DNA from: a virus
IMG/VR virus record: IMGVR_UViG_3300025286_000036
Coordinates: 1-42,108 of that record
Direction: 5' to 3' (one strand)
Length of the DNA stretch: 42,108 nucleotides
The translations under genes and the position numbers were made by a program. Under the pieces are notes generated by a model. That model worked only from the letters and a program-made list of their open reading frames with translations, did no database searches and was not told where the DNA came from. Position 1 is the first letter of the stretch. Every line of letters begins with the position of its first letter. Of the stretch, positions 6,039-12,214 are shown in pieces.

Positions 6039-6551
6039 TTATATACCCCACACGTTAAATAAACTGGCATTGGTTATCGTATAGCATTTATTTTCATAAG
6101 TGACCTTACTAATTTTGCGTTCCTTCTGTAAGTCAAAGCAATAACCCGCGTAATCAAAATACTTCGCCATGTGACCAAGTTTGTGTTGCATGTGGAATTC
6201 ATCGTTAACGAATGCCCTTACATAATCAATTTCATAACCTTTGAACACGCTAACTGTCGGCGCAAGTTCTAGAGCGCGATTCATTGAACAGCCGTTCGGG
6301 AGTATGTGGATTAACCATTTAACCGCGGCGCGTTGGTCTTCGCTTAGTGCTTTGTACTTGGCTAGCATATCGAACCATTCAAAAACATTACGTGAATGTA
6401 GTTCATACATACTGTTGAATATATTCTCCATCCGTGAACCGTTAACATATACGGTTAGTCTGCTATCCATTAAGTTATCTTTGTAAGCTTTGTAACTGTT
6501 GAATGCTACTTGCTCGCCGTTGCTTAGTGCGTGTAGTTGTAAAGTGTTCAT
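6039..6551 (-). CDS. ArdA-like antirestriction protein candidate
   Basis: 170 residues, acidic overall. The middle (ALSEDQRAAVKWLIHILP) and the C-terminal part (HMAKYFDYAGYCFDL) recall ArdA, the DNA-mimic inhibitor of type I restriction, in which LSxEQ-x-A and a YxDYxxxxxDL motif occur in the same order. The N-terminal ArdA block (YVxxxxxYNxGxxxGxW) is not recognisable here, so the resemblance is partial. It opens the leftward pair and would be made early from the divergent control region. A profile-profile search could confirm or dismiss the family; otherwise treat as hypothetical. Confidence 0.4.
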   Translation of the reverse strand: MNTLQLHALSNGEQVAFNSYKAYKDNLMDSRLTVYVNGSRMENIFNSMYELHSRNVFEWFDMLAKYKALSEDQRAAVKWLIHILPNGCSMNRALELAPTVSVFKGYEIDYVRAFVNDEFHMQHKLGHMAKYFDYAGYCFDLQKERKISKVTYENKCYTITNASLFNVWGI

Positions 6552-6659
6552 TATGTGTTACCTACCCAATGTGGTTGAAGATTCCTCGTAAATGTAGACC
6601 CATTCGTTTAGTAATGCAAGTATAAATAGTAATTAATTTAAAGATTATATGTAAAAGTC

Positions 6660-6720
6660 GCGTTGTGTGTTGATTCTATTAGAGTTTGCGGGTGATAGTA
6701 CACCTAGAATCACACAGCGT
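6660..6720. other. Nested inverted repeat (structured element)
   Basis: GATTCTA (6672-6678) pairs with TAGAATC (6705-6711), flanked by GTGTG and CACAC with a bulge. Inside, GGTG and CACC enclose ATAGTA. The two stems stack on the right side, with a 12-base bulge on the left. Confidence 0.5.
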
Positions 6721-6972
6721 CGCGCTACATGTCACGGTTTACGTGGGTTGTAGCCTGTAAGGTATAGTGTACAAGTGTGTAGTTTTATGCGTTTATTTGT
6801 GAAAAGATATGTGGGTTTTGACACGGGACACTGACACAGAAAAGACCCCCCACACCCCCTTTTTTTCTTTTTTCCTCGTTCTATTTAAACTGCTCCAAAA
6901 AATTCTAAATATATTTTTGAAAAATGCCCCTTATCAAATACCTATATAAATCAGCCACTTAACAAAAGCCCC

Positions 6973-7001
6973 GTAACAAACCACGTATAATCTGCTATAC
7001 T
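6973..7001 (+). promoter_or_regulatory. Candidate sigma70 promoter for lysis operon
   Basis: GTAACA and TATACT separated by 17 bases, 37 bases upstream of the ATG at 7039; TATAAT at 6986 is an alternative -10. Confidence 0.45.
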
Positions 7002-7038
7002 TAACTAATCAAATAACACGGGATAAGGTATTAAAAAC

Positions 7039-7335
7039 ATGGCGAAAATTCTACTACCTGAACAGTCAATCAAATACGTTTACGACGATTATACCGAAAA
7101 CCTTTTGACCCAATATGCGCAACAATTAGAACAACAAGAGAAACTTTTTGCCGGTAGAAATAAGCACCTAAACCAGTACCAGTATGCACGGCTCCGAGAC
7201 CAAGACCCTGTAATGATGGCGATACTCGACGTCATTGCCAAGATATACGAACAGGCCATACCTATCGCAATTATCATTAACGGCGGTGAAGACACAACAG
7301 ACACCGGACCAACAGACAGCGACACGAAACACTAA
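7039..7335 (+). CDS. Small hypothetical protein at start of lysis operon
   Basis: 98 residues, Gln-rich helix in the first half (TQYAQQLEQQEKLF), a short hydrophobic stretch AIPIAIIING, then a Thr/Asp-rich tail. Not recognised. It begins about 40 bp after a likely sigma70 promoter and heads the rightward operon that leads to the lysis genes and TerL. Confidence 0.65.
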   Translation: MAKILLPEQSIKYVYDDYTENLLTQYAQQLEQQEKLFAGRNKHLNQYQYARLRDQDPVMMAILDVIAKIYEQAIPIAIIINGGEDTTDTGPTDSDTKH

Positions 7336-7348
7336 ACTTGGGGGATAC

Positions 7349-7630
7349 ATGGACTATAGAAAAAAACCTGTAATAATCCAAGCTTGGGAATTGACATACA
7401 ATACAAGCTGTATCAATGCTATAATTGAAATAATTGAAGCCTCAGACGGTATAGCTCGCAGAGGTCCTGACGGCAGTTTAAAAATAACGACACTAGAAGG
7501 TGTTATGACTGCGGTAACAGGTGACTACATTATCAGAGGTGTGCACGGTGAATTTTACCCTTGCAAGCCTGACATATTCCATGAAACTTATGATACGGTG
7601 GGAGTCCAAGACAATGAAACGAAACACTAA
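7349..7630 (+). CDS. Conserved small phage protein (GDYIIRGVxGEFYPCKPDIF type)
   Basis: 93 residues from the ATG at 7349, which follows GGGGGATAC; an upstream in-frame ATG at 7235 lies deep in the previous gene and is rejected. The C-terminal core TLEGVMTAVTGDYIIRGVHG followed by EFYPCKPDIF is a pattern I recognise from many phage hypothetical proteins of unknown function. The N-terminus (YRKKPVIIQAW) also fits that family. The gene end overlaps the start of the peptidase gene by 17 bases. Confidence 0.75.
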   Translation: MDYRKKPVIIQAWELTYNTSCINAIIEIIEASDGIARRGPDGSLKITTLEGVMTAVTGDYIIRGVHGEFYPCKPDIFHETYDTVGVQDNETKH

Positions 7631-8108
7631 CCAAGACCATGAGCTATTAGTATTCTTAAAATCTTTTTTCGCAGTATTGGCGATAGCTGCAGTTGTAGTA
7701 TTATTTCTGTCTTTTTATGCCAACGCACAACAGCCGGTGTTAACGTATTTCGAAGATAGCGAATTCATAGATACGAGGACCGGTCACCATAAGATGGATT
7801 CTGAGTTTTTATTAAAACTCGACGAGCTTAGGGCGCGTTGTGGTTTCCCCCTTATAATCAACAGCGGCTACCGGTCACCAAGACACCCTGACGAGATATT
7901 CAAGAAAAAACCTGGTACCCACGCCCGCGGTATTGCGGTAGATATCAGCGCGTGGGACCCGAAGAAAAAGAAAATAATACTTAAACATGCGAAAGCGCTA
8001 GGCTTCAAGGGTATTGGCATATATCCTGGACATGTTCATCTTGACATGAGAAAAGGTAAAAAGGTAACATGGAAGTACGAGAGGTACTTAACATGGCAAA
8101 AGATCTAA
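7614..8108 (+). CDS. Endolysin: M15 peptidase with N-terminal membrane anchor
   Basis: 164 residues from the ATG at 7614, preceded by GGGAG; this start gives a hydrophobic segment at residues 11-38 (FLKSFFAVLAIAAVVVLFLS), a signal or signal-arrest-release anchor. The rest is a VanY/Peptidase_M15_3 domain: SGYRSP, then G-T-H103-ARGIAV-D110 and GIGIYPGH140-V-H142-LDMR, supplying the zinc ligands and catalytic site. Such enzymes cut peptide crosslinks in peptidoglycan. With the spanin-like protein and small membrane proteins downstream it forms the lysis cassette. An anchored endolysin would reach the periplasm without a large-hole holin, but it could instead be an ordinary signal peptide ending at ANA (residues 36-38). 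Confidence 0.88.
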   Translation: MKRNTNQDHELLVFLKSFFAVLAIAAVVVLFLSFYANAQQPVLTYFEDSEFIDTRTGHHKMDSEFLLKLDELRARCGFPLIINSGYRSPRHPDEIFKKKPGTHARGIAVDISAWDPKKKKIILKHAKALGFKGIGIYPGHVHLDMRKGKKVTWKYERYLTWQKI

Positions 8109-8242
8109 TCGACACTGAAACCACCCAACATCACGACAGTAAAACACTAGTAAACGACGAGTTGAAGGACAAGAAACAAACATTTCAACGGGCGGTTAAG
8201 CGCAACTACCAACGACATGATCATCATCAAAAAACAAGGTAG
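8093..8242 (+). CDS. Very short hydrophilic ORF in lysis cassette
   Basis: 49 residues (MAKDLIDTETTQHHDSK to the end HDHHQKTR), highly charged and His-rich, no membrane segment. The ATG overlaps the end of the peptidase gene and is preceded by GAGAGG at a good distance. It exactly fills the gap between the peptidase and the next gene, six bases before the following ATG. This supports a real gene, but no homologue is recognised. Confidence 0.5.
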   Translation: MAKDLIDTETTQHHDSKTLVNDELKDKKQTFQRAVKRNYQRHDHHQKTR

Positions 8243-8248
8243 TCTATT

Positions 8249-8542
8249 ATGGACGACAAACCCGATATTAATTACCCAAACTGGGAAGCGATGCTAGAAG
8301 AAGGTAAGCAAATACACTTCCTCAAGCGTGAAGTTAAGCGCTTAATGCGATTGAATGATGGCTTAGAATTCCGCGCCCAATTAGCTTACGCGTTTGGTTA
8401 CGGCGATTCTAAAGGTGGTTTAGATTTTGATAGCGAATTCTGTATCGAAGATATCAGCATAGAACAGGACGACGACGATAACGAGATATGGACCGCCCAA
8501 CGTAACGACCAACCTACCGATGATGACCCCGAAGATGAATAA
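8249..8542 (+). CDS. Small acidic hypothetical protein
   Basis: 97 residues. N-terminal half is basic helix (FLKREVKRLMRLNDG), C-terminal half is very acidic (EQDDDDNEIW to DDDPEDE). An AAGG precedes the start. Its 3' end overlaps the DUF1353-like gene. No family recognised. Confidence 0.6.
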   Translation: MDDKPDINYPNWEAMLEEGKQIHFLKREVKRLMRLNDGLEFRAQLAYAFGYGDSKGGLDFDSEFCIEDISIEQDDDDNEIWTAQRNDQPTDDDPEDE

Positions 8543-8951
8543 GATTAAGATCATCGGGGATTACCCGAAGTTCATCGGCGATGTGGTAGCCAAGTGGTGC
8601 GATATCAATCACCGTGATATGAGACTAGTAGAACCGTTCTCATTCATCGACCGTTCAGGTGTAAAATGGACGGCACCAAAAAGAGCACTGATAAACGGTG
8701 CCAGTATCCCCCGCATATTTTGGACGTTTGTATCATCCCCGTTCTGCGGACATTATCGCCGCGCTAGTGTAATCCATGATTATTACTGCAGATACAAGCA
8801 ACGTTCATCTAAAGCCGTTCACAGAATGTTTTATGAAGCCATGCTACAAGATGGCGTACCAAAAGTTAAAGCAAAACTTCTATACCAAGCCGTAGCTTGG
8901 TTCGGTCCTAAGTGGACTAACAAGGTAACGAGAGATAGAAAATTACCATGA
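8520..8951 (+). CDS. DUF1353-family protein in lysis cassette
   Basis: 143 residues from the first of two adjacent ATGs; an ATG at 8535 (MNKIKIIGDY) is an alternative start, and neither has a strong SD. The DUF1353 signature is clear: WTAPKRALINGASIPRIFW, an exchange-site ASVIHDYYC, and a C-terminal RMFYEAM..GV....A.LLYQAVAWFGP. The family is common in phages beside endolysins, but its biochemical role is unknown. It overlaps both neighbours (8249-8542 and the lipoprotein gene), so the genes are translationally coupled. Confidence 0.8.
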   Translation: MMTPKMNKIKIIGDYPKFIGDVVAKWCDINHRDMRLVEPFSFIDRSGVKWTAPKRALINGASIPRIFWTFVSSPFCGHYRRASVIHDYYCRYKQRSSKAVHRMFYEAMLQDGVPKVKAKLLYQAVAWFGPKWTNKVTRDRKLP

Positions 8952-9355
8952 AAAAATTTATTTTAGTATGTTTCCTACTGCTAGTACCAAGCTGCAGTAG
9001 CCTTAATCCGTTGTCGATTCTGAACGACGATCCTAAGCTTGAAGTTAATGCGAATGTAGGTAAGAACGTTGAACAAGAGAAAAGTAAAATCAAAGTCGAA
9101 ACGGGTACGTCAAACCAGACAGCGGACACAATATCGAATGATACAACGTACCAAGCGAAGACAGTCAACCAAATAACCCAAGACATACCGCCATACATAA
9201 TCGGGCTACTAATCCTGGGTTTTGGCTGGATAATCCCAGACCCCCGCATATGCTATAATGGTGTTAAGTGGATTATTAAGGACATTGCCGGTGCGTTAAT
9301 TATCACGCCGATAAAAGCGGTAGCGGACTTTATATTAAAATTACGAGGCAAATAA
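8948..9355 (+). CDS. Spanin-like lipoprotein (u-spanin architecture)
   Basis: 135 residues. An N-terminal signal (KKFILVCFLLL) ends in the lipobox VPSC, so Cys16 would be lipidated and the protein placed in the outer membrane. A polar linker follows (LEVNANVGKNVEQEKSK and later NQTADTISNDTTYQ), then a hydrophobic helix at about 82-98 (PPYIIGLLILGFGWIIP) and a short C-terminal region. Lipobox plus one downstream membrane helix in one chain is the layout of single-gene spanins such as T1 gp11, which fuse inner and outer membranes at lysis. Unlike T1 the helix is followed by about 38 residues with a second hydrophobic stretch. The gene overlaps DUF1353 by four bases. Confidence 0.65.
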   Translation: MKKFILVCFLLLVPSCSSLNPLSILNDDPKLEVNANVGKNVEQEKSKIKVETGTSNQTADTISNDTTYQAKTVNQITQDIPPYIIGLLILGFGWIIPDPRICYNGVKWIIKDIAGALIITPIKAVADFILKLRGK

Positions 9356-9356
9356 G

Positions 9357-9479
9357 ATGTTTGAAAAAATTCGCAAAGAAATAGAGAAAAGCGTCCGACT
9401 ACAAGTTAAAGTATTAGCGATATCAGTAGCAGTCATTTATATATCGTTAATCGTATTTACTTTCATGGGTCTTTGCTAA
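9357..9479 (+). CDS. Tiny single-helix membrane protein, holin candidate
   Basis: 40 residues: MFEKIRKEIEKSVRLQVK, then one membrane helix (about 19-37, LAISVAVIYISLIVFTFMG). The ATG lies 1 base after the stop of the spanin-like gene and its stop abuts the TerL ATG (TAAATG), so it fills the gap perfectly. A cationic amphipathic start followed by one helix suits a small type III-like holin or pinholin, or a regulator of lysis, but this is inference from position and topology only. Confidence 0.5.
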   Translation: MFEKIRKEIEKSVRLQVKVLAISVAVIYISLIVFTFMGLC

Positions 9480-11141
9480 ATGACTATTGATTACCTTAAT
9501 CCCGACTATACGGACGTATTCATACAGCGCCAAAAACGGCTTATAGAGATTCGAAAGAACCCACAGCTATTAGCCGCGCTAAAAATACATTACCGTCACA
9601 ACCCTTGGGACTTTATAACCGACTACGGCTTTACCTTTGACCCACGCCAAATAGAAAAGGGCCTATTGTCTAATATCCCGTTTATTTGCTGGCCTAGGCA
9701 AATTGAATTCCTACAATGGCTGACGACGCGTTGGGAGGCTGGCGAATACGGGCTAGTAGAGAAAAGCCGCGATGGTGGTATATCATGGTTATGTGTTGCG
9801 TATGCCTGTACTAACTGGTTATTCGTTCCTGGCTATAGTGCCGGTTTTGGTAGTGCTAAAGAAGCAAAGGTAGACCAAAAAGGCGACCCCGATTGCTTAT
9901 TCGAGAAAATACGCTTTTTCATCAATCACGTACCGCCTGAATTTATGCCCGAAGGATACATACCAAGATTACATAACGGCTTCATGAAGCTAATTAACCC
10001 TGAGTCGGGCGCATCAATAACAGGCGACGCCGGTGACCAGATTGGTCGTGGTGGTCGTAAGTCTATGTACTTCATTGATGAAGCCGCGTTCGTAGAACGT
10101 CAAATGGCAGTAGCCAACGCATTATCACAAACAACTAACTGTCAGATTGACATTAGTACGTTTAACGGTAACGGCAACCTGTTCTATAGAAACTCATTAA
10201 AATTTCATGGCACACGCCGTAAATTTATCTTCGACTGGCGCGACGACCCGCGTAAAGATAATGCTTGGTATCAAAAACAAAAAGAAGAATTAGACCCTAT
10301 TACAGTTGCACAAGAAATTGACCGCGACCCGAACGCATCGGCTGAAGATGTATTCATACCTAGCCAATGGGTTCAGGCGGCTATTGACTTGCATAAGCTG
10401 TTAAAGGTTCCACCTACCGGCGTGAAGACCACAGCTTTCGACCCTGCGGATACAGGCGATGCTAAGGCGGTCTGCTCAAGACATGGGTACGTTGTAACGG
10501 CTGCAGAGCTACTAACCGACGGTGATATTACCCAAGCTATACCATGGGCGTATAATAAGGCGTATTTGAATAACTCAGAGATTCTAACGTACGACGCGGA
10601 CGGTATGGGCGCACCAGTCATGAAGATGGCGTTCGGTAACTACCAGGATACCCGATTAAGCTTTCAAACGTTCTACGGTTCGGGAGCAATTCAAGATCCG
10701 AAGAAACGTTACGGTGAAAAAGAAGGTGAACGCGACTTGACGTTGAAAACGAATGAAGATTCGTTTTTAAACTTCAGAGCACAAGCAGCGACATGGTTAC
10801 GTGACCGGTTCGAGAATGCTTATATCGTGAGAGAACAAATTGAAGCCGGTGGCATGGCGCTAGATGTTGATTTTGATATGTTGATCTCTATTGATTCAGA
10901 ATGTGTTAACCAATTTGAATTAGTGGCGGAGTTGTCAAGACCTAAACGTATTTACACGAATAACGGTAAAATACAGGTCGAATCTAAAAAAGCGATGAAA
11001 GCCAGGGGCATTGAGTCACCTAACTTGTTTGATGCTTGTATGATGACAATGGCAACGAAAGCCGTTAAAAAGAGAACTAATAACAGGGCTAACGTTAGGA
11101 CTAGGGCGATACGGGCGAGGGATAGTGGTTTAGGGCTTTAA
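9480..11141 (+). CDS. terL: Terminase large subunit
   Basis: 553 residues, usual length. The ATPase part has a variant Walker A, KSRDGGISW at 95-103, and Walker B SMYFIDEAA with D200 and E201. The nuclease part (RNase H fold) shows D321 in TAFDPADTGDAKA, D372/D374 in LTYDADGMG and D518 in SPNLFDACMM, the expected acidic metal-binding residues. TerL pumps DNA into the prohead and cuts the concatemer, working with TerS (4922-5647) and the portal (12215-14572). Its stop codon overlaps the stop of the convergent holin-like gene in a TTAA. Confidence 0.93.
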   Translation: MTIDYLNPDYTDVFIQRQKRLIEIRKNPQLLAALKIHYRHNPWDFITDYGFTFDPRQIEKGLLSNIPFICWPRQIEFLQWLTTRWEAGEYGLVEKSRDGGISWLCVAYACTNWLFVPGYSAGFGSAKEAKVDQKGDPDCLFEKIRFFINHVPPEFMPEGYIPRLHNGFMKLINPESGASITGDAGDQIGRGGRKSMYFIDEAAFVERQMAVANALSQTTNCQIDISTFNGNGNLFYRNSLKFHGTRRKFIFDWRDDPRKDNAWYQKQKEELDPITVAQEIDRDPNASAEDVFIPSQWVQAAIDLHKLLKVPPTGVKTTAFDPADTGDAKAVCSRHGYVVTAAELLTDGDITQAIPWAYNKAYLNNSEILTYDADGMGAPVMKMAFGNYQDTRLSFQTFYGSGAIQDPKKRYGEKEGERDLTLKTNEDSFLNFRAQAATWLRDRFENAYIVREQIEAGGMALDVDFDMLISIDSECVNQFELVAELSRPKRIYTNNGKIQVESKKAMKARGIESPNLFDACMMTMATKAVKKRTNNRANVRTRAIRARDSGLGL

Positions 11142-11407
11142 CTGGGCGGTTTGTCGTCTTCGTGGGATACTTTTTTACTTTCCTTATACCTGAGATATAT
11201 AACAAAAATTTTCTCTATAATGAACAAGATACCGCCTAATGCTGATATGAGAAGTGCGTAATCAGCTAAATGCCAAGTAGAGCCTAAGGCTTCGTTAGCG
11301 GTAATGCCTAAACTGGCAGCAATAGAAGATAAGCCGATACGGTCGGCAATTTGGTCGATGGATTCGAGACCAATAGAGGTAAAGAAATTTATCACTTTGG
11401 CTATCAT
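11138..11407 (-). CDS. Holin-like small membrane protein, convergent to TerL
   Basis: 89 residues: an amphipathic N-terminal region (ITANEALGSTW), one membrane helix at about 49-71 (ADYALLISALGGILFIIEKIF) and a charged tail (YLRYKESKKVSHEDDK). Size and layout fit phage holins of the one-helix type, and a lone leftward gene between TerL and the head genes is a frequent phage arrangement for these. Its stop overlaps the TerL stop. No diagnostic motif, so holin is a reasonable guess only. Confidence 0.5.
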   Translation of the reverse strand: MIAKVINFFTSIGLESIDQIADRIGLSSIAASLGITANEALGSTWHLADYALLISALGGILFIIEKIFVIYLRYKESKKVSHEDDKPPS

Positions 11408-11560
11408 ATATTCGGTTCCTAGTTAATAATTTTAAAAGCTAAAATTTTATGATAATATGTCAAACACGCGTATACTTTATGATATTACACATATTAACTT
11501 TAAGTATGCCACAGAATTCGACGTATGCGAAAATTAATTTAATGATTTAAGGTGGATACA

Positions 11561-11917
11561 ATGGGTAGTTTAGTATTTTTGAGCGCTGTAACAAGCACGG
11601 GCGCGAGTGGCGCTAAAGAGTTTAGACGTTTAATTGATAGACACGCATTACAAGTCACGATAACTGGCGCACCGTCCGCGGTCACCGTTACCCTAGAAGG
11701 TAGCTTAGACGGTACGACGTTCTCTACCATAAGTACACATGCCATGTCTGCAGGGGAGTTAACCGCAACCAAAGCGCTGTACTTCGATGTTGATATGCCC
11801 GTGTTATGGGTCAAAGCAAATTTAACCGTGCTTACTGGTGGTACAGCGCCTACAGTAACCGTAACATACGCCGGAGATACTTCAGGTAGCGAAAAAGCCG
11901 GTCGTGGGATATACTAA
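11561..11917 (+). CDS. Small beta-rich virion protein, upstream of portal
   Basis: 118 residues from the ATG at 11561 after AAGGTGGA; an in-frame GTG nine bases upstream overlaps that SD and is rejected. Thr/Val/Ala-rich beta sequence with the string VTVTLEGSLDGTTF, a pattern frequent in small phage head or fibre beta-sandwich proteins. No catalytic motif. First gene of the long rightward head operon, four bases before the next ATG. Confidence 0.65.
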   Translation: MGSLVFLSAVTSTGASGAKEFRRLIDRHALQVTITGAPSAVTVTLEGSLDGTTFSTISTHAMSAGELTATKALYFDVDMPVLWVKANLTVLTGGTAPTVTVTYAGDTSGSEKAGRGIY

Positions 11918-11920
11918 ACC

Positions 11921-12211
11921 ATGGCGAACTGGACCCCTGCAGTAGTAGACCTATCAACCGATATAACGACAGTATCTACAGTAGCCGCCATCGTACGCGG
12001 TTACTATGTCAATACCGTATTATCGGCTCACGCGTGTAACATTAATAACGGCTCAACGACAGTATTCATTATACCTGCTAGCACTGCAGCAGGTACATTA
12101 GTCGAATTCACAGCACAAGACGGCGTGATATTCGATACTAGTCTAATCATTGACCCCGATAATTCCGCTACAGGTAGTATCACTATTCTGTACCAAGACA
12201 GAGTAATATAA
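11921..12211 (+). CDS. Small beta-rich virion protein
   Basis: 96 residues, beta-rich and Thr/Val/Ile-rich (TVFIIPASTAAGTLVEF, SITILYQDRVI). Likely a structural or decoration protein from composition and place between the 118-residue protein and the portal. No family recognised. The start ATG follows TAAACC, with the previous stop three bases upstream. Confidence 0.6.
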   Translation: MANWTPAVVDLSTDITTVSTVAAIVRGYYVNTVLSAHACNINNGSTTVFIIPASTAAGTLVEFTAQDGVIFDTSLIIDPDNSATGSITILYQDRVI

Positions 12212-12214
12212 ATC

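Larger units (their letters stand above)
6552..7038. promoter_or_regulatory. Noncoding divergent region with structured inverted repeat
   Basis: No supported gene. Contains a 6660-6720 inverted repeat and a CCCCCC/TTTTTTT tract near 6845-6868. A rightward promoter (6973-7001) lies near its end. AT-rich sequence by 6600-6660 could hold the leftward promoter. Confidence 0.6.

Noticed and set aside
6842-6868. C-rich run on plus strand as a G-quadruplex on minus
   Set aside because: Only two G-runs of sufficient length, so a standard quadruplex is not supported.
7235-7348. Longer start of the GDYIIRG-type gene
   Set aside because: Would overlap the previous gene widely, and the 7349 ATG has a better SD and matches the family's start.
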